Notes: generated from the sequence alone by a model not told the origin. Shown: positions 45,786 through 58,403, counted from the first letter of the stretch. The stretch is DNA of 64,000 nt from Paraspadella gotoi (GCA_051294375.1 CM119270.1:9425530-9489529), one strand, 5' to 3'. Numbers and translations: made by a program.

Positions 45786-46828
45786 AGCAAAGATAAATAA
45801 CAGAGTGATAACTTAGTGCAAAGTAATAACTTAGTGCAACAGACTTTAAAAGAACAGCTAAGTTTAATTATTTATATACCTCAAAAGCATTTTTCATTAA
45901 AAAATTTTTTAAATCAATTGTCTTCGTTGACCTGTTCTTGTTTCTCGGTCAGGCGTAATTTAACGAGATGACCGAAGTCACGATGGCGAATTTCGATATT
46001 TCTAATTCGTTGAATCGATATTGTAATTCTTCTAATCTGCCAATAGAATATCGAATAATTTACTAAACTACTAAAAAGAAACTTATCAAAACCACAGCCT
46101 ACCAGTTGTACCCCTTACCTCTTAAATACCTTTCCTATAAAACCACCACCCGAACCACTTTAAACTCCCACTCCGATAATCTCATCCACCACCTTGCTTA
46201 CTCCCTATGGCCTAACCCTCAAGCAACCGATTTATCGTTTCGTCGTTGGCGAAGCAATTCAAACTCAAAAACGTCCGCCTTTAATCACGTCTCTCTCTCT
46301 CACTCTCTCTCTCTCTCTCTCTCTCGCTCGCTCGCTCGCTCTCACATTCACCCAACGTTCATTCACAAAGATCGCCCCTCGTGTCACTCTTCCTCTCGCC
46401 GTTATTAAAACCTTATTCCCTCCCTCTCTTCTCTTCTTTTTCTTTTTCTCCCCTTTCACCCTTTTTTCTTTTATTCTTCCTTTCCTCCTTTCCTCCTCCT
46501 CGCTTCCTCCCTCTTTCAATCCTCGATTCATAAACTTCCAACGCGACCCAAAAGGCCTTTTCCTCTTTTTTTAGCGGCTCCGTATACATCACTCTAAAAC
46601 ACCTCAGTTTTTCTCTATTTTCATAACTCATTTTTATTTCCCTTTTTTTATTCAATAGGTCTCATTTCTTATTCCTATTATTAATCCCTGTTCCCCATCC
46701 CCTTCCTAATCCCCATCCCCTTTTTAATCCCCATCCTCACCCTCTCCACTTCCGCCCTCTCCGGCGTCGCTGAGCTCCGTTTTATGTCTGATTCGAACCA
46801 ACGCAAAGATTTGGGACTTCATAGTCAA

Positions 46829-46875
46829 CGTCGTCGTCGTCGTCGTNNNNNNNNNNGTCGTCGTCGTCGTCGTCC
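46829..46875. repeat. (CGT)n tract containing a 10-N gap
   Basis: N at 46847-46856 inside the trinucleotide tract; placeholder gap. Confidence 0.9.
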
Positions 46876-47154
46876 CGGCAACGCTGTTGTTGTCGTCATC
46901 GTCGTTGTCATCCTCGCGACGTCGTTGTCATCCCAATCGGCTTCTTCGTCAATATTTTTGTGTTCGTTATGAACGTCATTAAATATAAAATTCGCTCTGT
47001 TTTTACTCAAACTATGGAATATGTCTGTTCAATTTAAATAAAATTCGTTGCAAAGAAAAACTTTGTCAATTCTCTAATCACTACTAACAACTAGGAACAT
47101 TTCCCGAACAATCTTCTTTCTAATAACTCATTAATATACCAATCATCAATGTCA

Positions 47155-47273
47155 TGTCGTCGTCGTTATCATCGTCAAGTCGTCTACTTCGTCGTCGTCA
47201 TCATCAATCGTCATTAGTCGTCGTCGTGATCCTTTTGCCCCCGAAACCGGTCGATCACCCTGCCTCGATTCGA

Positions 47274-47313
<40 letters not shown>

Positions 47314-47460
47314 CGTCGGACAAGAAAAAAATGATGCATTAGCGACCTCGAGGTTTACATCCGTTTCGAGTCGGGGTCGTCGTCGTCGTCGTCGTCGTCG
47401 TCGGCGTCGGCGTCGGCGTTGTCGTCGTCGTCATCGTCGGCGTCCTCTTCATCGTGAATG
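47155..47460. repeat. (CGT)n / (CGA)n arrays
   Basis: Tracts at 47157-47230, 47274-47308 and 47375-47440 on both strand senses; counterpart at 55130-55450. Confidence 0.88.
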
Positions 47461-47729
47461 CGGAGTGTGATTCGTTGTTTCGTTGGACTTTATCGACATC
47501 ACTGTCAGTTTCGCGATGCAATCACAGTCATCGCGTCTGGTTCTCTTTTTCTGAGTGACGTCCTCTTGCGGAGGCGAAAGATCGAACGACCGGAGAAACT
47601 GGGGGAAGAATCAAAGGACGGAGAAATATGATATTTCGTATTTAATTTTTTAAATTTATGATACGTCGAAAGAAATAAAATTAACGAGCGAACGAACGAA
47701 TGAGAAAACGAATGAGCTAGCGAACGAAC

Positions 47730-48355
47730 NNNNNNNNNNGTTAGTAATAATCATCGGTGTCCTATGAACCAACGCTCGTCAAAAGCAAAAAGGCCTCATG
47801 ATTTCGGGTCTCCGTTCCCCTCGTACAATCGTCCCGGTTCACTCCGTCCTACTTCCTGACCATCGTCTTCATACCGACNNNNNNNNNNNNNNNNNNNNNN
47901 NNNNNNNNNNNNNNNNNNNNNNNNNNNNNNNNNNNNNNNNNNNNNNNNNNNNNNNNNNNNNNNNNNNNNNNNNNNNNNNNNNNNNNNNNNNNNNNNNNNN
48001 NNNNNNNNNNNNNNNNNNNNNNNNNNNNNNNNNNNNNNNNNNNNNNNNNNNNNNNNNNNNNNNNNNNNNNNNNNNNNNNNNNNNNNNNNNNNNNNNNNNN
48101 NNNNNNNNNCTCCCTTCGCCGGACTGGTCGAGACACGTCTCTTTTTTCCCTTCCTCTTCCTCTTCCTCTCTGTATCTTCTCTCTCCTTCTCTTTCCTCTT
48201 CACTCCTCCCTATTTTCTTTCTCCCTTCTCTCCTCTCTTTTGATCTCCGTTTAATTTTTAGAATCCGCGATCTCCACTTTCGGTGACCCATCCCGTTAAC
48301 CTCGGATCGAAATCGGACCAAAAACTCAAACTTTTCTATGTCGACCTTTATTCGT

Positions 48356-48388
<33 letters not shown>

Positions 48389-48425
48389 NNNNNNNNNNNN
48401 NNNNNNNNNNNNNNNNNNNNNNNNN
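47730..48425. other. Assembly gaps in left arm
   Basis: N at 47730-47739, 47879-48109 and 48389-48425. The last follows a (TC)n tract. The right arm is continuous across the corresponding positions. Confidence 0.97.
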
Positions 48426-48605
48426 AGTCTCGTGCTCGTCGTCTCTGTTCTCCATCTCTCCCTCGTCCACGCTCCTCCTCGCATCATCTCCTCACTCTCT
48501 CCTCCGGTCTGTCCGTCATCCAACCGCTTCTCAGTCTCGTCAGTCTCCGCCTGCAAGAACAGCCTCTCTCGTAGTCTGCCTATGTGCAAGAGTGGCGAAA
48601 TGGGG

Positions 48606-48642
<37 letters not shown>

Positions 48643-49026
48643 AATTATCCTCTAATTTCTCTACCCTCCTAATTTCCTAGCTCTCTTGCCTTCCCGCTCC
48701 CTTGCTAAATACCACTCCTTGGAGTGGTGATGCCGTCTCTTGTATAGAACATCTCTGAAGCCACTGATCCTCCTCAGATCCACAAAGAGAATCTGTTTCG
48801 CAGAAGGATCAAAACAGGATATAGAAATTCTGGTAAATTTGTTTACCAAAAATATTGATTTGATTGTTACATCGTTAAATGACTGTATATTTTTAAGCGA
48901 AAAAATATAATATTGATTAGAAATATGATATGTTTAAATAGAGTAAGATAAAGGTTTCAATATTTTTCACGATAAGTTCATTGATTGCTAAGTTGGCCTT
49001 CCTCTGCCCATTTGATGGGCCCTTAA

Positions 49027-49040
<14 letters not shown>

Positions 49041-49057
<17 letters not shown>

Positions 49058-49639
49058 NNNNNNNNNNNNNNNNNNNNNNNNNGTTCTGATACCTGCAAAG
49101 TTTCTTTGTGCCAAATTTAAATGGAGAAAACGAATATCAGCCCCCCAAAAAAATGCAAAAGTTTTTGCTAAAAACAAATTAGAAAAACAAACAGCGAACG
49201 GAAAAACAAACAACAACCTCTTTTAGATTCCCGCCCGCCGCGCCTCCCCTGAATGCTCTTGAATGGATTTTCCACAACGCCAGTTTTTGCGGGCGTACGT
49301 ACCATCTTACGGTTTTAAAAAAATAAGAGGATTTTTGGAAAAAAAAATGAGCTGTTATTGCAGCCAGCATACTTAAATTAATCAAAATCGAAACGTTTAT
49401 TAATAGCCTTATTACTGAATTTTTTGTTGTGGTTTGTTAAATAAGGTTAAAAATTATTATTAAGAAGACTTCAAATTAGAAAATTATTAGTTTTTTAAAG
49501 CCAAATCGTCCTGACAAAATTACTTTAGACAAGTTCTAATAAAAGATTGTATGAAGAAAAGTATGATTTGGTTATTAAATAGAACTCTCTAAGGGAATTT
49601 TAAATATTTAATCCTTAAGCCAAGATATTTGTCTTTAAA
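49041..49639. other. Spacer of the inverted duplication, left part
   Basis: GA tract with gap (N 49058-49082), then unassigned AT-rich DNA; no gene. Confidence 0.5.
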
Positions 49640-50600
49640 GGTTTTCCAAATGATACAAAAAGAAGCAAGCGAAATTGGATAAATATTTTCCACTTCAATT
49701 GATAGGAAGCCAGGTACTTCTGGGAGTGATAAACGGGGACTGTGGAAAAGTTTTTGATTGAAAGCTTGCCAGGGACCCTTGCATGTAATTATCTTGTAAG
49801 AGTGATGGGAGGCCCTTAAAACTACCAAAAGCCTGTCCAAAGTAGGGGCAGTAGCTTATTTATTAAATGAATGGGATAATTTTATATTGGTTGTACCAAA
49901 TTTCATAAAATTCAGCTCCTTGTATTTTGATGCTAGTGCCGGAGTACAATAAGTAATTTCCCCATCTAATACTTAAGGGAGTGGTCTTTTCATACAATTG
50001 AAACATTCTTTGAAAATATTTTCCAACTTCATTGATAGGAGAAAGCCAGGTACCTGGGAGTGAATAAACCGGGACCTGTGAGAGAGTCTTGTTTGAAAGC
50101 TTGCAAGGGACCTGCTATGAAAATTATCTTTTGTAAGAAGTGAATGGAGGCCTAACCTACCAAAAAGCCTGTCAGTCAGGGGCCAATGATAGCATTATTA
50201 TATTAAAGTGGGAATGGAAATTTTTAATATTGGTTGGTAACCAATTTCATAGAAATTCAAGCTCCTTGTATTTTGGATGCTTAGTGCGGAGTACAATAAA
50301 GTATTCCCCGATCTAAACTTAAGGGAGTGATCTTTTCATAACAATTGAACAACATTCTTTGAAAATATTTTCCAACTCATTGAAGGGAAAGGCCAGGTAG
50401 CTCTGGAGTGAAATAAACGGGACTGTGAGAAGAGTCTTGAAATTTGAAAGCTTGCAGGGACCTGCTATGTAATTATCTGTAAGAGTGATGGAGGCCTTAA
50501 ACTACCAAAGCCTGTCAAGAAATCAGGGGCAAGATAGCTTATTTAAATTAAATGAATGATAATTTTTTATATTGGTTTGTAGCATTTACGAAAAGGCGCC
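49640..50600 (+). repeat. R3 repeat, three tandem units of ~320-350 bp
   Basis: Each unit has, in order, 'AATATTTTCCAACTTCATTG', 'AGCCAGGTAC', 'AAGCTTGC.AGGGACC', 'GTAAGAGTGATGG.AGGCC', 'GCCTGTC' and 'CTCCTTGTATTTTGATGC'. Units 2 and 3 carry many extra single bases. R3 also occurs alone at 8160 and 57781. Confidence 0.85.
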
Positions 50601-51330
50601 TTGGCCTTTGTGGCTAGCAAGCCTCTCACTGCAACCCTAACCCCTAAACCTCTTCTCACAACCCAAAACTTAGTCTAGGCCTTCTTATTCATTGCAAAGA
50701 CTCAAAATCTTAATATCCCTAGTACAAGCCTTTCTAAGCTCGCTTAATAACAAGATTAAGTATTAGTGATATGCAATTTGGACAAGGCATAAAGAAAAGG
50801 AGAGGAAGCTTGGGTTAGGGTTAAGGGAAAGTACTTGGGAAGGAATTAAGAATTAAAAAACTGTAGGCCTTATTGATTGGCCGGGAAGCAGGGATTGCCT
50901 GAGTTGAGGCTCAAGAGGTGAACGGCTCAGGCTTGATGTGAAGGGTTGGTGAGAGGCGCTTCTGGAGTGATGCAGGGCTAGGGTTTCTGGCCAAGATATA
51001 AAAAACAGAGGCCTAGGTTAGGGTTAGGCTAAGGAAGTGGCTCCTCTGCCAGATTTCACTCAGCCAGGAAAACTGGTGAAGGGTTTGGATCAGGGACCGG
51101 GCAGTTTAAGGGTTAAGGTTGAGCAGGAAGTACACGATCTTGGTTAAGGTTAGGAGAAAGGCTGCTCGGGTAAGACAAAAAGCCCACGTTAGGGTTTGGG
51201 CTAGGTTAAGATATCCCAAGCCGAGGGAAACTGATTAAGATTAAAGGTTTTTGTTTAGGGGCCCCGGTTTAGGGTAAAGGTTGAGTCGAGAGGCCCTTGC
51301 TAAGCTGCTTTTTTTGGCATCCACTTGGTA
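50601..51330. repeat. Degenerate GGTTAGGG-containing repeat block
   Basis: 'GGTTAGGGTTA' type motifs recur at about 50813, 51017 and 51190, and reversed 'AACCCTAACCCC' at 50632. The units are irregular and noisy. TTAGGG is the common animal telomere unit, so an interstitial or subtelomere-like origin is possible. Confidence 0.4.
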
Positions 51331-51870
51331 ATCTTTTCTAAAAAAACCCAATTATCTTGGTTTAAAGATTAAAGATATTAAAAAACCCTTAGAACAGTTC
51401 TATTTGTTTTAAACCAGTTTAGTAAAAAAATTTTTATTAAATATTAGTAAAGTAGTTTTGGGTCAGGGCCAATTTGGCTAAATAGAATTATGAAGTTTAA
51501 CTTGACGCCGTTTTGTTAATAATATTTTTATAACCTATTTATAAACTAAAAATAAACAAAATTAATATTAAGGGTTATTGGTAACTTTTATTTTGATTAA
51601 TTTAAAGTATGCAGGCTGAATAACAGCTTATTTATTTCCAAAAAATCCTGAATTTTTTAAAACCGGAAGTGGTCAACGCAAAAACTAGCGTGGAAAATCC
51701 ATAATGAAGCATCCAGGGAAAATTTTTTATTGTGATATTCGTTTTCTCCCTAAATTTGGCAGCAAGAAAACTTTGGCAGAGTATGGTAGGAATGTATGAT
51801 ATTTCTTGGGACCTCTATTATTGGTTGTACAATTTCATACTAACAAAGCTAACAAATAGAAAGAAACGGA
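51331..51870. other. Unassigned AT-rich spacer DNA
   Basis: A short R3-like stretch at 51786-51850 ('TTTCTTGGGACCTCTATTAT'). No gene. Confidence 0.4.
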
Positions 51871-51932
51871 GAGATAGAGAGAGAAGAAAAGAGAGAGAGC
51901 GAGAAAGAGAGAAGAGAGAGAGATAGAGAGAT

Positions 51933-51989
<57 letters not shown>

Positions 51990-52146
51990 AGAGAGATGGA
52001 TCAAAATACGTTCTTTTCTCTCCATCTTGGATAGCGTGAATCTAGTAGAAATCGTAAATGCATAGAAGTTGGCAATCAAGGAGAGGTTTTGGGCCGGAAA
52101 AACAGTCGCAGGGACAAAAGAGAGATGAGAGAGAGAGAGAAGAGAG

Positions 52147-52180
<34 letters not shown>

Positions 52181-52235
52181 AGGGAGAGAGGAGAGAAGAA
52201 GAGAGGAGAGATGAGAGGAGAGAGATTTATGGATT
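51871..52235. repeat. (GA)n microsatellites
   Basis: GA tracts at 51880-51995 and 52120-52225 separated by about 120 bp of unique DNA. Confidence 0.9.
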
Positions 52236-52894
52236 GGTGTTCCAAAGTATTTGTCCACTGTACCCTAAAGACCATCGGGTGAGTTCTTCTTGGAAACGCA
52301 GCGACGCTTGACGAAGCGGACTTACTTTCTCTCCGATTCCTATTTTTCTCCCGCTTTACTTTTTCTATGAACTCTTTGTCTTATCTTTTTCTTTTCCTTT
52401 TTTCCTTTTTTTCTTTTTTTTCTCCTTTTTTTTTTTTTAGCCTCCCTTTTTGTCTCCTTCATCCCTGATCTCCACCCTCGAAAACTTTCCCTTCATATAA
52501 TTTTTTTTAATGCTGCTGTCGAAATCCTGCCTCTTCAATCTTCTTCCTCATTCCATTCTTCCCCTCCTCCTCTTCTGCCGCTGCTCCATTTTACTCTTTC
52601 TCGGCACTCTTCTCCTATTGCCTCATCTCCATACTTCCGCCTACTTAGACTGTATTCTCCTCCTCCATCCTCGACCGTCCCTCCTGCCCATTTTCGGTGC
52701 TTCTCCATCCTCCCTCGTCCCAATTATCGGCCCTTCGGTCGAAGTTTTCGCGTTTTTACGAAACTTCATTGGCGAAACAAACGTTACATAGCGAGGGTCA
52801 TCTCTCTCTCTCCTCTCTCTCTCTCTCTCTGCTCCGCCGTTCTCGGCGCTGTCTCGATCTCTCTCTCTCTTCTCTCTCTCTTCTCGTCTCTTCT
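52236..52894. other. Unassigned TC-rich DNA
   Basis: Pyrimidine-rich, ending in (TC)n 52803-52895. No gene recognised. Confidence 0.4.
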
Positions 52895-53162
52895 CCTTCA
52901 GTTGCGCTCACCGGGCGCGCTGATTTTCGTACGCGTCCCCTGCCGATCTCCAAGCTTGCATCCGGTTACGGCCCCTCGAGACGCGCCTACTCCTCGCGGG
53001 CGTCCCCGGACGCCGCGTCCCATGTTCATACTGCCCGAGGTCCGGGTGCCGCACTCTGCGGCGTTGGACCAGACCGAGGTCGTCGCCTCCTGCTCGGACC
53101 GGCTGCCTGTCCCTCCTGCGGCGCAGTCGTCCTCTCCCCCGCAATCTCTCTCACTCCTCTCT
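52895..53162. other. GC- and CpG-rich island, possible exon
   Basis: About 265 bp of strongly GC-rich DNA in an AT-rich window. It follows a long pyrimidine tract ending TCTCCTTCAG, a good splice acceptor (AG at about 52897-52898). Open frames run through on both strands, as GC-rich DNA often allows, so coding is undecided. It ends at the start of the right arm. Confidence 0.35.
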
Positions 53163-54689
53163 CTCTCTGATAAGGGCCCAGTCAAATGGGCAGAGGAGAA
53201 GCGCCAACTAGACAAATTGCAAGGCATGAACTTTTATCGTTCGAAGCAATAGTTGAAACCTTTATATCTTACCTCTATATTTGACAAAATCAGTGTCGTG
53301 ATATGTTTCTATTATCATGATGGAGTTTATATTGGTTTTTTGCTAAAAATATACAGTCATTTAACGATGTACAATCAAAATCCAAATATATTTTGGTAAA
53401 CAAATTTACCAGAATTTCTATATCCTGTTTGAATCCTTTGCGAAAACAGATTCGTCTTGTGGATCTGAAGGAGAGGAGGTCAGTCGGCTTCAGAGATGTT
53501 CTGATACAAGGACGGCAGTCACCGACTCCAAGGAGTGGCTAATTTGCAAGGAGCGGTGAAGGGTCAAGAGAGCTAGGAAAATTAGTGAGGGTTAGAGAAA
53601 TTAGAGGATAATTAAAGTTCTCTCTCTCGTCTCCTCTCTCTCCATTCTCCTCTCTCTCCTTCTTTGTGAGTACCTACGTATCAGCCCGAGCTCTCTCCGT
53701 TCTGCCGATCCTCTCTCCCCATGCTGCGCTGCTGCAACTATCTCTGCCACCCAGCCTCTCTCTCGTCTCTCCACTCGTCTCTCTCTCTCTCTCTCTGGTC
53801 TCCCTATGTCAGTGAGCATGGCCATATGCGAAGTGGCTATTTAAGATGGGACGATATACGCATCAGCAGCAGGACGGAGTCCCGCCGATATTTTTCGATC
53901 AGTGCAGAGAAGGGGCGGGGGGTGGGAGGGCCGAAGGGATTTGAGGGGGCCGAAAGTGAGGTTGATAAGAGAGAGAGAGAGAGAGAAGAGAGAGTGCACA
54001 GAATGAAAGGTCTTGACATAGAAAAGTTGAGTTTTTTTGGTTCCGATTTCGATCCGAGTCTAACGGGATGGGTCACCGAAAGTTGGAGATCGCGATTCTA
54101 AACATTAAACCGGAGATCAAAAAGAGAGGAGAGAAGGAGAGAAGAAAATAGGGAGGAGTGAAGAGGAAAGAGAAGGAGAGAAGAAAGAGTACACGAGGAG
54201 GAAGAGAGAAAGGAAGGGATAAGAAGGTAGGGACGGATGTCTCGACCGAAGCGATCCTGGAGAAGCGGGGATGAGGGGTGGTCGGGGAGGGACGGTGGCG
54301 AGGAGTCGAATCGAGACATTAGGTGGGACCGGCGCAATGGGAGGAAGTTGTAGTTGGAGAGATGTTAAGCTGAAGAGAGAAGGATGAGAGAGAGAGGAGA
54401 GAGAAGAGAGAGAGTAGAAGAGAGAGAGAGAAGAGAGAGAGGAGAGAGAGCAGAAGAGAGAGAACTGAAAACCATGGGTCGGTATGAAAGACGAGTTGGT
54501 CGCAGGCACAGTAGACGGGAGTGAAACCGGGACGATTGTACGGCATGGGGTAACGGAGACCGCGAATCATGAGGCCTTTTTGCTTTTGCAAACGAGCGTT
54601 GGTTCCATAGGACACCGCAGATGATTATATAACGCTCCCAACAGGGGAAAAAAGCCGCCTGCCGTTCTTCGTTCCTTCGGTGTTCCTGC

Positions 54690-54850
54690 TCGTGTCGTGT
54701 CCGTTCGTTCGTTCGTGTTCGTTGATTCAGTTTCGTTCGTTATCGTGGAGTTCGTTCGTATCGTTCGTTCGTTCGTCTCGTGCTCATCTTAGTTATGTTC
54801 GTTCGTTCGTTAGCATCGTTCGTGTGGACGTATCGCGTAGCTCATTGTTT
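54690..54850. repeat. (CGTT)n-like 'GTTCGTTCG' clusters
   Basis: Repeated CGTTCGTT within the right arm; the left arm has (CGAA)n at 47685-47729, next to its 10-N gap. Confidence 0.75.
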
Positions 54851-56867
54851 TCTCATTGCCGTTCGTTGGCTCGTTAATTTTATTTTCCTTTCGAACGTAT
54901 CAATAAATTTAAAAAAAATTAAATACGAAATATCAATTTCTCCGTCCTTTGATTCTTCCCCCCCAGTTTCATTCTCCGGTCGTTCGATCTTTCGCCTCCG
55001 CCAAGAGGAGCATCACTCGCTGTCCACTGCCAGAAAAAGAGAACGCCAGACGCGATGACCTGTGTTGCAGTCGCGAAACTGACAGTATGTCGATAAAGTC
55101 CAACGGAAACAACGGAATTCACACTCCGCAAATCCACATGAAGAGGACGCCGACGATGACGGACGACGACACGCCGACGCCGACGGACGGACGACGAAGA
55201 CGACGACCCGACTCGAAAACGGATGTAAACCTCGAGGTCGCTAAATGGCATCTTTTTTTCTTAGTCCCGACGTCGGTCATCGGGTCGATCGTCGTTCGTC
55301 GTCGTCGTCGTCGTCGTCCGTTCGAAATCGAGGCAGGGTGAACTCGAGCCGGGTTTTCGGGGCAGAAAGGTCACCGACGACGAACTAATGACGAATTTGG
55401 ATGATGACGAACGACGGAAGTAAGAAGACGACCTTGAACGAATGATAACGACGAACGACATGACATTGATGATTGGTATAGTTATGAGTATTGAGAAGAA
55501 AGATTGTTCGGAAATAGTTCCTAGTTGTTTTTAAGTAGTGATTAGAGAAATTGCAAAGTTTTTCTTTGCATACGAATTTGATTGTAAAATTGAACAGACC
55601 ATATTCCATAGTTCTGAGAAAAAAACAGAGCAAATTTTAAATATTTATGACGTTCATACCGAACCACAAATATTTGACGAAGAAGACGATTGGGATACAA
55701 CGACGTCCGCGAGGAAGAACACGACGATGACGACAAACAACAGACGTTGCCGGGACGACGATACGAACGAACGAACGACGACGAGACGACGACGACGACG
55801 ACCGACCGACGACGACGACGACGTTGACTAATGAAGTTCAGCCAATCTTTCGTTGGTTCGAACCAGAACCATAACGGAGCTCTAGCGACCCGGAGAGGGC
55901 GGAAGGTGGAGAGGGTGAGGATGGGGATTTAAAAAGGGATGGGGATTAGAAGGGGATGGGGAACAGGGATTACATAATAAGGAATAAGAAATGAGACCTA
56001 TTGATAAAAAAGGGGAAATAAAAATGAGTTATGAAAATAGAGAAAAACTGAGGTGTTTTAGAGTGATGTATACGGAGCCGCTAAAAAAAGAGGAAAAGGC
56101 CTTTTGGTCGCGTTGGAAGTTTAACTGAATCGAAGGATTGAAAAAGGGAGGAAAGCGGAGGTAGGAGGAAAAGGAGGAAAGAAAGAAAAGAAAAGGGTGG
56201 AAGGGGAGAAAAAAAGAAGAAAGAGAGGGAGGACCATTAAGGTTGTTTATATAAGCGGCGAGAGGAAGAGGTGACACGGGGGCCGATCTTTGTGAATGAA
56301 CGTTGGGTGAATGTGAGAGCGAGCGAGCGAGCGAGAGGAGAGAGAGAGGAGAGAGTGAGAGAGAGAGACGTGATTAAAGGCGGACGTTTTTTGAGTTTTG
56401 AATTGCTTCGCCAACGACGAAACGATAAATCGGTTGCTTTGAGGGTTGGCCATAGGGAGTAAGCAAGGTGGTGGATGAGATTATCGGAGTGGGAGTTTAA
56501 AGTGGTTCGGGTGGTGGTTTTATAGGAAAGGTATTTAAGAATGGTAAGGGTACCACTGTAGGCCTGTGGTTTTGATAAGTTTCTTTTTAGTGTTAGTAAA
56601 TTATTCGATATTCTATTGCAGATTTAGAAGGATTACAATATCGATTCAACGAATTAGAAAATATCGAAATTCGCCATCGTGACTTCGGTCATCTCGTTAA
56701 ATTACGCCTTGACCGAGAAACAAGAACAGGTCAACGAAGACAATTGATTTAAAAAATTTTTTAATGAAAAATGCTTGAGGTATATAAATAATTAAACTTA
56801 GCTGTTTCTTTTAAAGTCTGTTGCACAGTTATTACTTTGCACTAAGTTATCACTCTGTTATTATCTT

Positions 56868-56873
56868 GCTTTC

Positions 56874-56958
<85 letters not shown>

Positions 56959-56990
56959 GTCTTCTCTCTCTCTCTCTCTCTCTCGCTCGG
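56868..56990. repeat. (TC)n microsatellite in right arm
   Basis: Nearly pure TC, about 115 bp. Confidence 0.93.
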
Positions 56991-57780
56991 CGCCCCATCT
57001 CTTGTTATTATCGAGATTTCCGATATCGACTTCAGCCCTAATCCGAATTTCGTTGAACGAGTGAAACCTCAAAACTTTCGACGCCCCTCGTCGTCGTCGT
57101 CGTCGTCGTCGTCCTTTCTTCGTTATTACGATTATCGTTCGTAACAAAGTTCGTAATGTCCGTTCGTTGCGCGAACGCGAACCGTAGATAACGAACTTTT
57201 TTCAGTCTGGGGCGATAATTCGATGCACGAAGCAGGAGAAAAAAATAAAAAAAAAAAAAAAGAAAAAGAAAAATCAACAAATAAAAATAAATGGTTCGTG
57301 GTAAAAACTGGATTGACAGGGAAGCTCATTTCGCTCACTCCCACTAAAAAAAATCGAGCAAAGTTTTTACCAGGATTGGATTCCTGAAATGGGTAGAGGG
57401 GGCATGAGGGGGAGAGGGGAGGAGAGGAAGAGGAGGTGGGGGAAGAGTAGGAGGAGGAGGAGCGAGGAGGAGAGGCTGGTGAACTTTCCATTTTCAAGGG
57501 CGATTTTGAAAAAACTATTTTTTTTTTCAATCAATAATTTAAATCATTTTCATACAACTTTGATTAAATTTAAACAAGAATTTTAGATCGAAAAAGAAAA
57601 CTAACAATTTTTAATTTTTCGTTGAAGGTGGTCCATTTTGAAATCAGGTCTCCTCCCTTGTCCCTCTATTGTTTTCCTCATTCCTATCCTCCGACAGGAA
57701 AGCCCGCTTTCCTCTCGGCGATCCTCAACCACTCCAAACACACTACTACAGCCCTTCTCTAGCCTATCCATCTTTCAAAA

Positions 57781-57935
57781 ATGCATGGTATTTCTGGGAG
57801 CTCTAACCAATAAATAAAAATTATCCATTCATTTAATAAATAAGCAATCTAGTCCCTGACTTTGGACAGGCTTTGGTGGTTTAAGGCTTTCATCGCACTT
57901 ACAAGATAATAACATAGCAGGTCCCTGAATATGAA
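57781..57935 (-). repeat. R3 repeat fragment
   Basis: The reverse complement matches R3 ('AGGGACCTGCTATG', 'AAAGCCTGTCCAAAGTCAGG'). It abuts the outer edge of the right arm. Confidence 0.65.
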
Positions 57936-58330
57936 AAGTGTTGGGTGTAATTATAATTTTTCTTTAAAAAATATATGTTATTATCCTAATTCTTCGTTGT
58001 AAATATTTTTAAATTAGGACCCAATTTTTTTTAAATTGGGACCCAATTTTAGCCTCAGAATCTAAATAAATATATAGACACCAAATCCATAGGATCTTTG
58101 ATAAAATTGCAAAATGTACGAAAATGATAACTTAAAAGACTTTTTTATAGTTAAAATGAATATGGATTACTCAGAAAAAAAGTTGAGGGTTAAAACCTAA
58201 AAAAGGGAAAAAGAAGAAAGAAGCGAAAAGAATTAAAACGTGCTTAACGTTGAATTCGGATATATAAAGAATCGAGAATGGAGGAACCGGTTCGGAAGAA
58301 GATAGAGACAGAGACATTGAAATTCGACTG
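57936..58330. other. Unassigned AT-rich DNA
   Basis: Local 17-bp duplication ('TTAAATTGGGACCCAATTT' type) at 58010-58050. No gene. Confidence 0.4.
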
Positions 58331-58345
58331 AGGATGGAAGAGGAA

Positions 58346-58403
<58 letters not shown>

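Larger units (their letters stand above)
44870..49040 (+). repeat. Inverted duplication, left arm
   Basis: This arm reappears in reverse complement at 53165-57778. Matching landmarks include 'GGATAGGCTAGAGAAGGGCT' (44878 / end of right arm), the 'GCGTTCGCGCAACGAACG' segment (45480 / 57165), 'ACGAGATGACCGAAGTCACG' (45963 / 56685) and 'CAACGCAAAGATTTGGGA' region (46800 / 55840). Others are 'CTCATGATTTCGGGTCTC' (47795 / 54570), 'AAACAGGATATAGAAATTC' (48810 / 53425) and 'CATTTGATGGGCCC' (49010 / 53185). It contains five gaps and several (CGA)n/(TC)n tracts. No protein frame is conserved between arms. Confidence 0.93.
53165..57778 (-). repeat. Inverted duplication, right arm
   Basis: Reverse complement of 44870-49040, without gaps. 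Between 53.2 and 54.3 kb it differs from the left arm by many one-base insertions (for example around 53430-53560). Between about 55.9 and 57.7 kb identity is visibly higher. It includes (CGA)n tracts at 55290-55320, 55690-55830 and 57087-57113 and a TC tract at 56868-56985. Confidence 0.93.
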
